Shown here: in pieces, positions 52,317 through 64,000 of the stretch
Numbering within the stretch: the stretch's first letter is position 1
How the letters are laid out: the number at the start of each line of letters is the position of its first letter
NCBI RefSeq assembly: GCF_003369915.1
Contig: NC_046675.1
Coordinates: 18,290,001 to 18,354,000 of the forward strand
Source of the DNA: Drosophila miranda
Lineage: Eukaryota > Arthropoda > Insecta > Diptera > Drosophilidae
Reading direction: 5' to 3'
Length of the DNA: 64,000 nt
Program-made: the position numbers and the translations under genes
Notes under the pieces: model-generated
Told to the model about the DNA's origin: nothing
What the model saw: the letters and a program-made list of their open reading frames with translations, nothing else
Database searches by the model: none

Positions 52317-52411
52317 CAGTGTGACCGCGGATTTATCAATAAAATATACCGTCAGACCCTCAGAAATATACCGAAACATACCGCCTCATTTTCAAAATAT
52401 ACCGTAAATAT
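52317..52411 (-). promoter_or_regulatory. Copy of the METTL4 promoter module upstream of the LRP pseudogene
   Basis: This aligns almost base for base with 42467-42562. Motif 1 (GGTCACACT at 52318-52326) is intact, but the DRE position reads TATCAATA instead of TATCGATA. The downstream ACCCTCAGAAATATACCGAA block is shared. It lies immediately 5' of the pseudogene on the same strand. Confidence 0.75.
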
Positions 52412-52789
52412 GGAGAGACTCATAACACTGATGTATTGCACTAGATCTGGCAACTCTAATTATTAGAGAAACTGTAGGTTTTGTTCGAAGCGGAAATTCA
52501 ATTTTCAATTTTGTTGCCTAGTGTAATTGGTTGCTCCTTACTCCAAAACGTTGAAGATACGTATTGAAGATGCGAAGAATTTGGCGAAAGGGACCCTCCG
52601 TTTAGATGGTATATTCAGAGAAAGTGAATAATAGAACGCACATTGATACATATATGTATTTAAAGAGATAATTTTCAGATAAATGATCAACCAAGTCTTT
52701 CCAGTGCATTTGATTAACACATTTCGGGCACAGCGATTTCCAGCTTCAGCTAATGGAAGTCCAAAATCCAAAATTGAATCAAAAATGGT
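52412..52789. other. Spacer between LRP pseudogene and Ubx 3' end
   Basis: Non-coding sequence. It contains GATCTGGCAACTCTAA (52444-52459), a phrase also present in variant form at 13365-13380. No gene was seen. Confidence 0.4.
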
Positions 52790-55135
52790 TTAAATCGTTT
52801 TGTTTAATTTATTTGTTTCATTTCCACATTCTCACTGGTTGCTGTTTGTTTTGTGTTTGTTCTTTTATACGTATATTTTATATTGATAATTTACAACTTA
52901 CGGAGCTAGCATAGAATGGCTTTAAATTAGAGTTACATACGAGTAGGTTAAGTATAAACGGAGTGTTGGCGGGGCCCGAGTGATCGGAGATCTGGACCCC
53001 CCTTATGCGGGGGGATGGGGAAGAGTTCAAGTAGAAAATGTAACGGCAAAGAAGTTGTAGATAGGTCTGACGGAAATACATATTGAGGAGAAGAAGTATC
53101 TCAAATATCTCTTCGGCCTCCGTCTGTCTGCGGGTCGGAGATTAAAGTAAAAGCCACTAGAAATTACGCACTTTAGTACGTGGTATTATTACATTTTTAA
53201 GTAGTTGGTAGGGGGGTAGTACTAGATATTGTACTGTACTGTTACTATTTACGTATATCTGTTACTAAGTTAATCCACAATTAAATCTGTAAGTATTGTA
53301 TTTTAGCGTCTATTCTGGGGTTTACGGTGGCGGGGAATGGAATACCCTCTCGATCCACGCTGCTCTTCTTTTAATTTTTTGTTTCAGTGTATGTATACAT
53401 CAACGTATTTCGGTTGCATTCGCGTTGGCGTTGGCGTTGGCGTTGGCCTTTGCCGCTGCCTTTGCATCTAAAATCTATAACATTTAACTTATTTCTTAGT
53501 TACGTATTCGCATCTGTTTCCGTTCTGCAGATATTTTCTCTCTTATTGTTTGTCCATTTATACTTGATTTCCACGTAAATACATAAATGTATATATGTAT
53601 ATGTATATATGTATATCAAGATCTGCATATGTGTATATCTATATTCGAATCTTAGGCTCTAATTACGTATACATCTTGTGTGGGTTTTCTTTCGGATAAC
53701 CCTCAATAAATTGGGGATAAGTTCCCGAACTGAACTGAAAGACGAAGACTCGATACACGTCGGGTTAGATGTATCTTGTGGCTTGGTTCGAGCACAGCTC
53801 GTTGAATCTACTAAACTATATATTGGTATCGGGAACGGTACCGTTATCCTTATCGGTATGGGTATGGGGTCACGGGTATCATATCTCTCTTTAGCATACA
53901 ACTTACGATCAATTAACGGAACGAGATCAAAAGCAATTTCGCATGCGAGCGGGAAAACAAAGCGAGCTCGCGAACTACTATTTCTCAAATATTCTGGTCT
54001 CTGGTCTCTGTTTCTATGCTCTATCCAGAGACGAGAGAAACAAATGGAGAAAAACAAGATGGTATAGCTAAAATAAAAATAAAAATAAAAATAATAATAA
54101 CACAATAATCAATTCGTTTTCTCTTTGTTTTTTAGATTTTTTCAAAACCAATAATTTATTTTCGTTTGCCAGGGCAAACGATTTGTCGTCCTCCTTCTCG
54201 GGGCTACTGTCGGATAATCTCATCAACGCTTTGTCATTAAACTAAACATAATAATAAAATTAGGAATTAATTTAATTTAAGAGTTAAAAACACTACACAT
54301 TACTTAAAGAAACAGCTTCAGTTTAGTCGAACTTCGGCGCGAACTAAACAAATTCGTTTACAAATAAACAGAGTTAACTAAAATTGCATTATTTTATTCC
54401 TTTAGCACAAACTATACACATTCAAATATTATACGAGTATCCTTCAATACGTTCCTCTTCGGTTTCCCTCTCGTAATATTTTACTTTGCTAACAAATTCT
54501 ATTTATATTTAAGTTACATTTTAATAGGTTGCTTTTCAATCATTTTTGTTTTGTTTTCCTTCTGTTACATACATATCTTTAAATTGGTTTAAAACTTGTT
54601 TTTTACCAAAAAATTCATATCAACAGAACTATGCTTTCTTTCAACATTTATATTCGTAGTTTTTTATTTTTGTATTTTTGAGTATTTTCGCGAAACATAA
54701 TTTAAACATACCTGTAAGCAACAAAGGGGTGGGCGGGGCAGGGGTTTCGAATTTGGAAAGACCTTCTACATACAGATGTATGTATTTTTATAAACATAAT
54801 CTTACGCCGCGAATCAATTTCCATTCTTGTTTGTTTGAAACTAAATTAAAATTGTGTTCGTTCTCGTATATTTTGTATTTTTTAGTTTTACTTCTAAGTA
54901 GGTTTGTAATCCGCCTGCGTTGCGCTCTTCCACTACTTTTGTTTACTTACTCTATTTAATTAGTTTGTAGTTTTGTTTTACGTATTTTCGGTTGCTTCTC
55001 AAACGCTTGAAATAATGCCTTTAGATTAGTTTCGTATTCGCACATTACCATCGCAATTTAAATATTATTCATTTAAGTAAATAGTTCTTTTGTTACAATA
55101 TAGAGTTGCTTTGTATTTGTATTTTGTAATTCCGC
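52790..55135 (-). other. Ubx: Ubx 3' UTR (probable)
   Basis: About 2.3 kb of non-coding sequence follows the Ubx stop codon on the minus strand. The distal AATAAA (TTTATT at 52808-52813) is a plausible end, and nearer AATAAA-type signals could give shorter forms. The sequence is AT-rich with GGTATC/CGGTAC and TATGTATA tracts (53585-53620, 53822-53880) and a GTTGGC hexamer run at 53423-53450. The 3' end was not determined. Confidence 0.6.
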
Positions 55136-55450
<315 letters not shown>

Positions 55451-56442
55451 TTAAGGAGAATGTTAGTAAGGCTCGTACGTAATTATATGAACATATGTAT
55501 GTAACTAAAACATTGACAAAGTCTTTCTAGCTCGCTTCCATCAGTAAAGGAATTGGGCTGTGCGTTGATGAGTAAGTCGAAAAACCGACTTTATACATTT
55601 TTCGAGCAACATTTTTTCATCGGCCATATAATATTGAAAAACTGCAACAAGCTACTCAACATTTGTGCTGTTGTTTGGCTAATGTCGTAAATATAAACTC
55701 CCCTCCTCGAACTCAAATTGAAACGATCATCAGCACAGACGTAGGCAGCAACATCCAGCAATTGCAGCCAGCGGAAAGGAAAGGAAAGGAGATCTCCAGC
55801 GGCAGAAACCTCAACTGCAAAAAATACATTTCATTTTTACGAGAATGGCCATTTGCCAGTTGCATTTGCGGCTTGCGGTTTGTAGTTTTTGTTTCTTTGG
55901 CGAGATCGTTACTTTAAATTGATCGTTTGCTGCTGTGGCAGGCTGATGTTACTGCTGCTGACTGTCATTGCTGCAACATTAAAATGAAAAGGAGAAACGT
56001 GCGAGCACTCGGCAACGGGGTATAGTCGGGGAGAGTTGTCTACTTAAACTGCAGTTATGCCAGATAATGCCCGTTTAATTGGCAACCTGAGTCAGACAAG
56101 GACAGGGACAGGGACAGGCACTCGGACAGGCATTGAGTCTCATCAACATGCAGTCGGTGCTGGCGTGTTTAATCTCTGATTTTAAATATTTATGAAGTTT
56201 AATTTGCCTTCCAGTGCAATAACTCAATTTCGTGTGTGTTGCAAGGCACTCACTCGCACTCTCACTCTCCCTATTCATCCATGGCTGCCTCTGTCTCTGC
56301 ATCAGAGGGAAAAGCAGAACCAGACCATGTCTGATATTATCAGAATTTACTCTCCGCTTCCGCCTCGCCACGAAACGAAGGACGGACGAAAGGGCAATGT
56401 TAACTTTCGCATTTTGAATTCCGAGTCTCTTTCTCCGATTCT

Positions 56443-56470
56443 GGGCCTGGGCCTGGGCCTGGGCCTGGGC
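56443..56470. repeat. (GGGCCT)n hexamer repeat
   Basis: Four to five copies of GGGCCT in the Ubx intron. Imperfect GGGCTT/CAGCCT variants follow. Confidence 0.85.
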
Positions 56471-58311
56471 TTCAGCCTGGGCGCAATGTTAAGTTAAATA
56501 TTATGAGCATTTATTATGTTATAAATTTGGCCTAAAGGTATTAACAAATTTATGCCGACACGAAAGTCATAAAGTGAAAACTCATTTATCTTTCACTCTC
56601 ACACACACAGACGAGCCCGATTATTACACTTGCATATGAATATGTGAGTCGAGTGCACTTGTGTGTGTGTTCGTGGGCGACAGACTTACGTGATATAAAT
56701 GGCGAACAATTTTTATAGACAATAAAAATGATATGAAAATAAAGTTGGCAGCATCCAACAAAGAAAATAATCATCCATATAATATGTATGTATATATGTA
56801 CGAGTATACGAGTATCTATATATCTGCAGATACATTTTTAAACGCATTTATAAAGCCATCAAAGTGAAAAATTGTAAACACCCATTAAAGGTGACAGAAA
56901 ATTGGCCAGTGACAAGTCCGAATGCTTCTCAGTAGATATTGGTTATACGACAGTATAGATATGTGATGTGTATGTAAAACGGACAACCCAGTGCATGAAA
57001 CTCATATCTATTCATTAGTTGTAATGTTCAAATGGCTTATGGACATTCATAGTTTGCTAAAATGTTGATTTGAAGATGATATGAACTACAAATAATGTAT
57101 AAATGCTCAGAGGTATGTAGATACGATAAAGGTATATTAGGTTAATACTAGCAGTTACTTAAGATTTATTTTAAATATAATATCATTTCCATTCGCCCAC
57201 TCCCACAAAGCAGTCGTCTTTTTTATATCGTGAGTACAAAATAAAGAAATACGAAAAGCGTAGAACGCATAAATAAATTTATTTAGCCCTAAACCTGTTT
57301 GCTGATTAACTTAAATCCGCTCCCGCTCTGCTGCTGTTGCTACTCCTCCTGGAGTATTCATCACGCCGAGGTTTTAGCAAAAGTTTCATCTTACTCTGGA
57401 GGTGCCGGGACGAGGCTGCTGGCTGCTGGCAGCGGAGTACGTGAGCTGTGCTCGACAATTTTAAATGGAATTTGTCACTCGGCGGCCGACTATTCAGATG
57501 GCCGCCCCGATGCCCTGCCATGCCTTGTACTCGTATATGCAAAAAAAAAAAAAACTTTTTACGAAACTTTGGTTTGCCCCTACTTTTCTTCGCTTTTCCT
57601 CTCCTCTCCCGCTTGGTTTTTTTTCCATCGCACTGGCCAAGTTTCAAAATTTATTATGCGAAAAAGTGCGAAATTCATTTTGCTTCTTTGGCTTCTTTCT
57701 TCATCTGCGTCCTGCTGTGCTGTGCCAGTTTCTTTTGTAGACTTTTCGAAAATTTTTGTGTATTTCTAAGTACATAATTTAAATGCTGGTATGTGAGGGG
57801 TCGGGCCGGGCCGGGCCGGGGCGGGGTTGGGCTGGGTACGGTCGAGGGGGCGGCACAATAAAACTTTGTATGGAAAGGCGCGAAATTTCCCGTAGATAAT
57901 TTAAACGAGCCAAAGAGAGGGAGAGATAGACAGAGAGAGAAAGAGAGAGAAATGGGAACGGGAATGAGGATGAGGATGGATGGTGTATGGTGGAGTCGGA
58001 ACAGCAGAGAGAAGTGGAAATCTTTTTCCAGAATATTTATTTTTTCCAGTTGGTTTTCCGTGGGGCCACCCTGAGTTTCCTTTTCCCATTCTGGAGATAC
58101 ATTTTCAAGGTTTTGTCGTAGTCGTCGTCTCCGTCATCGTTTGGGCGAGCAGCTGTGCCCGTGTCGAGTCCTCAGTACGTGTTATATTTTTTTTAACTTA
58201 AATTCCTGAGGGATTTAAAGTTTTGACAGTTTACGTGTCTCCCATTTGCAGCGAACTTTGAACCGAAACGAAACGAAACCAAACGAAACGAAGCGATAGA
58301 AGCTTCTCTCC

Positions 58312-58312
<1 letters not shown>

Positions 58313-58348
<36 letters not shown>
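58313..58348. repeat. (TC)18 dinucleotide repeat, GAGA-factor-type tract
   Basis: This is an uninterrupted TC run (GA on the other strand) in the Ubx intron. Such tracts can bind GAGA factor (Trl). Confidence 0.9.
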
Positions 58349-58351
<3 letters not shown>

Positions 58352-58645
58352 CCTTGTGTCTTCCTTCTCTATCCATCTATGGGTGTGTGTCCCTCGGACT
58401 GACTCACCCCTGTTCGGGTGCCGTTTCCAGCGGCAATAAATCTCCAGGTGACGGCGACTCCATGTTGCATGCGGCACAACGTGTGATCTATGCTTCTATT
58501 ATAACTATTTATATACCCTGATACAGATACAGATACAGATGCAGAGACGCGTGTGCATGTGTGGTATGTGGTGTGTGTGTGTGTGTGTGGGGAAGACTAC
58601 TTATATTTAATTCGATTTTGTTTTTCGGTTTCTCCCGCCCAATTG

Positions 58646-58671
58646 CTCCTCCTCCTCCTCCTCCTCCTCCT
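58646..58671. repeat. (CTC)n trinucleotide repeat
   Basis: Eight to nine copies of CTC in the Ubx intron. Confidence 0.85.
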
Positions 58672-60427
58672 GCTCTAATTTATTTCCATTTCTTGCCATC
58701 GTCACGAGCCTGTCCGAGAGAGCCCTATATAGGAGCTGATATTTCTTCTCCACCTTGATGCACGGGGAATACCCGTTTAGCAGGAATTTCTGTAGGTGTT
58801 ACGACAGAGGACCTATTCTTGGTATCTGTAAGGCACAACATTTAGATGCGCAGAGATTACTGGGAACTGGAATCCATCAATCTTCGGTATGCCAAGACTT
58901 GGATCAACCGGAAATTGATTCCCATTTTCGAGGGTTCCTTTCCAGCAAACGAAAGGAGGGGCGAAAGAACTTGGGAGAAACCCTTTTCGGGCCCGAACAG
59001 GAGAAATCAATGGCAAATCGATTAATTGGTCCGTTTGGCACATATGTGTCTCTCTAACACCCCATCAAACCCATCGAACCCAGCCCCTGCCTCACGAGTT
59101 TTATTCGCAATTTAATTAAATCTATTTTCGTGCGTGTTTGTCATGGGCGTGTTTCACCTTGCCTATGATGTGCACACACACCCACGTCCCACCCACTCTC
59201 TGGCTTTGGCTATACATAGGCATCTGCTGTACATATAAATATGTACATACATATGTACATACATATATCTGCGAATATATGCATGTTCTTGTAGTACTTG
59301 CACCCCTCTGGATTGGAGTGTCTATAAAACAATTAAATGCGACGACGACGACGACTACGGCGACGCACAAAAGCCACAGAAAGTCGGTTGAGGTTTACTG
59401 GGAGACGGAAAACTAATTTTCCGCACTGCCAATCGAGGACCACTAAATCTGTCAATTAAATTGGCCGCAGGGAGAACGAGGGAAAGGCGTTGGCGGAAGG
59501 TGAGCCCTGAGCCCGCTTCCTTAGATCTGTGCTCAGACGTGATTATGGCCCCTATGCCTATGCGGGATGTTGATGCTTGCGGTGGCAAATGCGCAATTGA
59601 GTTGCAATTGCGAGCACGAACACGGACGCAATCTTTGAGATACACGCACACTGCAGATAAACACACATGTAGGTATCTGCAACTGGCAAACGGCAGACTG
59701 CAGCCCGGATTGCAATTGAAGTTGCGACTGTGTGTGCGTGTGGCTATCAAATTTTGAGATACACGCTTAGGGAGTGCACATGGCTCACACCGCACCACCG
59801 GTGGCAACCCCCCAAAAGTATCTTATGGCCACGCAGTGGGCCGCCCGAAGCCTGCCTCAAAGCATTGGGCTTTTCGATTTTTCTCAAATATCCTAGGCGG
59901 GGGGCAATCAGCTTTTAATTGCTTTTCGTTGGCGCACCCGAAAGGGAAGAGGAGAGTACCACTACAACACTGCAATTGCACTGCAACCACAAAGGAGCAG
60001 GTGGTGGCACCTGGCAGCCACTTGCCCTTGCTCTCTCCCAGTGCGAGCCAAAAAGGATGTGCCGTGCGGAATGTGTGGCATGCGGGATCGGTTCACATCC
60101 CAATGCCTCTCATCTGATCGACGGATTCGTGGCGCGTACAGCCTCCCAAATTGTACTTCAGCATAATTGTGCCCCGAAAACTCACTCTTGCAACGCGCTG
60201 GCGAAATTTCTGGCAGATCGCCGATAAAATCGGCTTAACGAACGGGCATAAGCCGCACGCACAGTTTATTTCCCCGACTTATGTTCGATTTTTGGTAATT
60301 GTGGCTTGTGTGCGCAACTTTCAATGGCCGCCCGATGATCTGAGAAGTGGAACGGGCACAGTGCAAGGGCAAGGGGAAAGGGAAACTGGTTTAGTTGGGC
60401 CCTACCCCGACATGGCGGCGTCTCTCT

Positions 60428-60443
60428 CCTGCGCATGCGCAGG
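60428..60443. promoter_or_regulatory. Perfect NRF1/EWG-type palindrome in the Ubx intron
   Basis: CCTGCGCATGCGCAGG is a perfect 16-bp palindrome. Its centre TGCGCATGCGCA is the consensus for NRF1 and the fly homologue Erect wing. A TCTCTCTCC tract abuts it, and a CATGGCGGC (PHO-type core on the other strand) lies 15 bases to the left. Confidence 0.6.
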
Positions 60444-61499
60444 GACCCGCTTGTCATTAAAATAATTCATTGCCACGGCGGTTGCAGGAGGATTGCGACT
60501 GCGACTGCGACTGCGGTAGCTGACGCTGCAACAGGTAGCCGGGTCCTCGACGGGTCCTCGAAGGGTCCCAGGGCCACTGACCAGCGAGAGCTGCTCTGTG
60601 GCTGGAAGAGCAGGGTGCTCGGTTCTGAGTTATGGCTGGGCATGTACTGTTGAGCAAGCAATTTAGTTGGGACTGTTCTTATTTTGGGGGAGCAGTAGCC
60701 GAGAGGAGACCAGTGATGAAAGCAGATACACAGAACATCTTTAAACCCATCGATCACTTGTTGTAAAGCTCCACTTCCAATCGATTGCTACCAATTGAAA
60801 AACACGAAATAACAATTAGGGTAATCTTCAAACGTTTTCCTATACGAGTATACAGTGTTCCCTTTCATGTCGGGGAAAGCCTGAACGTCTTCCCTCTCTT
60901 CCCAGTCCATCAAATTGAATTTGGCTGCCTTGTCATGGCAATTAAAACCAAATTTGTGTTTGAATGAATACATTTGACTGTTTATTGTCTCTATTTTGAA
61001 TGTGAATTGTATAATAATGCCATCATTGGCACACCGAACAGACTTTGCGTGGTTCACACTGGCAGGGAGCCGACTGACGACTGACGACTGACCCAGTGCC
61101 CCAACCCCTAGCCCGAGTCCAGGCCTAGGCCAGAGCGCGACGAAGCTGAACGCGGCATTTGATGTGGGTTTATCTTAATAGCTCAATTAATGGGCGACGC
61201 GTACCCCTTTTTCCTAGGGGGCGATCCAAAAAAATTTGAGCGCGACCCGCCATTTCCATACTTGCAAAGACCCAAACCAAACCATGTAGGGCCGTTTATG
61301 GATGTGTGTGTGAAACGCCTTCTCATCGTGCTTTAACCTCGGCGTCATCATTAAAATAATCAACGACTCTATTTTGGCTCCGCTTCAAGTTCTATTTCCA
61401 TTTCCAGTTTCATCTCCGCAGACACAGGCGGGAGATAGAGGCACAAGCAGAGGCACACACACTGCCACGGACGAGCGACAGCTGGCGGAACGCATCGAT

Positions 61500-61555
61500 A
61501 GAGATACAGATACATTTACAGATGCAGATACAGATACAGATACAAATACAAAGAC
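61500..61555. repeat. CAGATA hexamer repeat
   Basis: Imperfect tandem AGATAC/CAGATA units in the Ubx intron. A smaller run of the same type lies at 58523-58542. Confidence 0.8.
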
Positions 61556-61722
61556 GAAATCTTAACAGTTCAAATACGAAACACAGCAAAGGCATTTGAA
61601 GAAGATGCGGACAGAGCGTGACTACGAAGATGAAGTTGTTCGATGGGGGATTTCTGTCCAGCCAAAAGCACAGAATTCACAGCCAGAGATATCAGAAAGC
61701 AGACTCGGATCGGACCGAACCG

Positions 61723-61754
61723 GACGGACGGACGGACGGACGGACGGACGGACA
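61723..61754. repeat. (GGAC)8 tetranucleotide repeat
   Basis: Eight perfect copies of GGAC in the Ubx intron. Confidence 0.9.
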
Positions 61755-63003
61755 TCGAATAAATAAATAAGTGGCACGATGTCAAGCTGTTTCATATCTG
61801 CGGAGAGCATCGCAGGCAGGACGACGATGTTCGCTCTGCCCCGGGCCAGTCGGAATGCGCTGCCACTCGTATATTTTCGATTTCAGAGCTCATTAGACAA
61901 AAACTAAAAACGCACAACTCAGAAATTCGCCCGGATAGATACGATTCGGTGGATGGGATGGGATGGGATGGGTCTGGTCTGACGTCAGGCTGCCCCCGAT
62001 AATTATCGATTGGAGTTATGGCAGCTCGGGAACGGAAATGTGCAACATTTCCGCACTTTACCCAAAACGTTCCAGAACTCGTAAAAATCAGCGCCAAATG
62101 TCAAATCTAACTACCGATAGCCGGCAAAGAAATGCCTTGGAGTGAAGAAAATGGCTGCCGCTCTGCCGCCGATAAGACTCTGGCTGGAACTGTTTACGAG
62201 TATGTGTGAGGGGTGGGTGCCAGATACAGATCGGACGGTGGCTGCAGCGCCATTTCGTGTATCTGTATCTTTTAATTGCACGCGAGTGCGCCCATCAGAT
62301 CTGTCACGCCCACTCGTTTGCGACTCTGGTTTACTGCGGTCTCTTTCTTCTCCCCTATCGGCCAAGAAAATCGCGTTGAATTTGTATTTAATTGCCTCTT
62401 CGAAATCGAAGGAGAGCCCCAGGCCATGCCACTGCATACATTCATCTTTAAAATGTGCGCTCCTTTTAGCATTTGCAGTAAATTGATTACAATTAGTGAA
62501 AAATATACTTTTTCATATCTCAGTCCGGCCTTAGGTTTACCAGTGGCTGAGACTTAACTTGGAACTCAGACAAGTGTTTCTTGGGGCCCAACCAATGTCC
62601 TCTCTATTCGCAATCCCAGAGTGTTGCTCATTGGGAAAAGGCCTCCATAAAAGATACCATTTTTCTCATATTCGCTTAGTCAAATTTCGAGTGGAGCCAA
62701 AGCTCCGCTTATCCCATCCACACTTATCCAATCTCATGCAACACCTTAGCTCGTATTACCCATTAGCTAGCAGTCCCCGCTCTGAGGTGGGACTCTGATG
62801 GGCGGCCAGGGGTGGGCCTGTGGGGGGTTGACTGTGGGTGCAGCCGAAACTTCATTAAGGGCACATAAAAGTAAACAAGCGAAAAGTGTCGGAATTTCAC
62901 ACATAATTGGCACTTGAAGTTTTTACTTTTATTTGGCCCCAACTGAACGACAAACTTATGGTCCGTCCGACTGTGCAAGTCGCATGCAGAGCCCCAGTCC
63001 TAG

Positions 63004-63043
63004 TCCTGGTCCTGGTCCTGGTCCTGGTCCTGGTCCTGGTCCT
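63004..63043. repeat. (TCCTGG)n hexamer repeat
   Basis: Six to seven TCCTGG units in the Ubx intron, preceded by degenerate AGTCCTAG copies. Confidence 0.85.
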
Positions 63044-64000
63044 TGGCAATTCGGTTCGGCTGGGTGTCGAAATCGGGCTGAGGTCTGTGTTCGGTCTTTT
63101 GGGGTCACAGCAGCTGCTTCTCGGCAGCGTTTTTCTTTCTTTCCTCTTTATCTTTCTCTTTCTCTCTCTCTCTCAATCTCTTGCTCTCTCTGTCTCTGTC
63201 TCTGTCTGTTGTTTCTACTGTGAAAAAGTGAAAGTTAAGAGCAACAATTCTTTTCCTCTTTGTATTTGTTGTTGTTTTTTTAAGCCCCATCTCCCCTGCT
63301 AGAACGTGTGAAACTAACAGTTAATTTCGAGACTGCAGCCCCCTCCGCCGATGCCGATTCCGGATCCGAATCCGAATCCTGCGCGTCCACTGCGTCCTCT
63401 CCTCCGGCTCACCCGTATATGAGTGTATTTGTGAGTGTGTGTGAGAGTGTGAGGAGGCGAGTTTGTCGTTGGGAAGATTTATGTTGAAATTGCCGTGGCA
63501 CCAGATCGAACAAAACGAAAAACGATGCCCAGATACAGTGGGGCAAATCGTACTGGAAACGGACTTACGTATTTAAATAGGACACAAAACTATTCAATAT
63601 TTTATCTATCTCTTATATATGAAGCCTTACACATACATGAATACAATACATATATGTAAGTCGTACACTTTTTGCTCAGTCATTCATCCCATTGTATCAA
63701 TGGGGGGATGCAGTTGGTCGACTCTGCTGCTGCTGTCCTCCCCCACTGTTCCCACACTTTTTTGCAATCAATAACATTTTCGCAAGTGAATTACTTGCCA
63801 TTGTTTCGCTCATCCCTCAGACAAAGACTGGGCTCCAGGAAAGGGCCCAGTGAGCCCCAGAGAGAAGGTGTTCTGGGCGAAGAAAGTGACAAAGTTGAAA
63901 TTTCCATTTCCATTGTAAGTTGTAGTCGCCTCCTCTCTCCTCTCCTGCGCAGATTTATTATGGTTTATAATGAACTTGTAAAGTAATTATGCGCTGCGAC

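Noticed and set aside
62907-63302. 131-codon plus-strand frame with Leu-Val repeats in the Ubx intron
   Set aside because: The repeats are a direct translation of the TCCTGG hexamer and TCTCTC microsatellites, and it is antisense to an intron.

Overview
This is euchromatic nuclear DNA from a Drosophila species. The evidence is the Ultrabithorax homeodomain exon with its fly-type C-terminus (ending GGHLDQN), several more exons that I recognise as fly orthologues, short GT..AG introns, DRE (TATCGATA) and Motif-1 (GGTCACACT) core-promoter elements, and a DINE-1/Helentron-like repeat. I cannot name the species. All exon structures below were worked out by hand from splice sites, reading phase and protein family resemblance. 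Most coding regions join with consistent phase across every intron.

Layout. 1-1186: 5' part of the exocyst gene sec8 (minus). 2524-18509: an NDRG-family gene (minus) with two candidate first coding exons and long introns. 20319-21325: jagunal (plus). 23241-28618: katanin p60 (plus) with two alternative first exons of identical phase. 28997-30321: histone acetyltransferase Hat1 (minus). 31061-32680: proteasome lid subunit Rpn5 (plus). 32997-34325: HPF1 with an N-terminal PBZ finger (plus). 34407-35233: PSMG1-like proteasome chaperone (minus). 35502-36285: ARL6IP1 (plus). 36736-38418: GPKOW (minus). 39003-40847: CCT3 (plus). 41389-42444: METTL4-type methyltransferase (minus). 43885-45541: ODAD1/CCDC114-type axonemal coiled-coil protein (plus). 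46577-48590: modular serine protease modSP (minus, 5' exon not found). 48600-52411: repeat-rich interval holding a broken, intron-bearing LRP5/6-like pseudogene. 52790-64000: 3' UTR, last coding exon and part of the large last intron of Ubx (minus).

The middle of the window (28.6-45.5 kb) is a dense block of housekeeping genes in alternating orientation. Divergent pairs share short promoter regions and convergent pairs have nearly touching or overlapping 3' ends. The flanks are developmental or regulatory, with long introns. The genes do not form one pathway. Rpn5 and the PSMG1-like gene both concern the proteasome, and Hat1, HPF1 and METTL4 concern chromatin or nucleic-acid modification.

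I found no clearly new biological system. The most unusual points are: a copy of the METTL4 core promoter 10 kb away, next to the LRP pseudogene; that pseudogene with retained introns; an exact 158-bp tandem duplication; a perfect NRF1/EWG palindrome in the Ubx intron; and the gene order, which puts Ubx beside modSP and a block of housekeeping genes.
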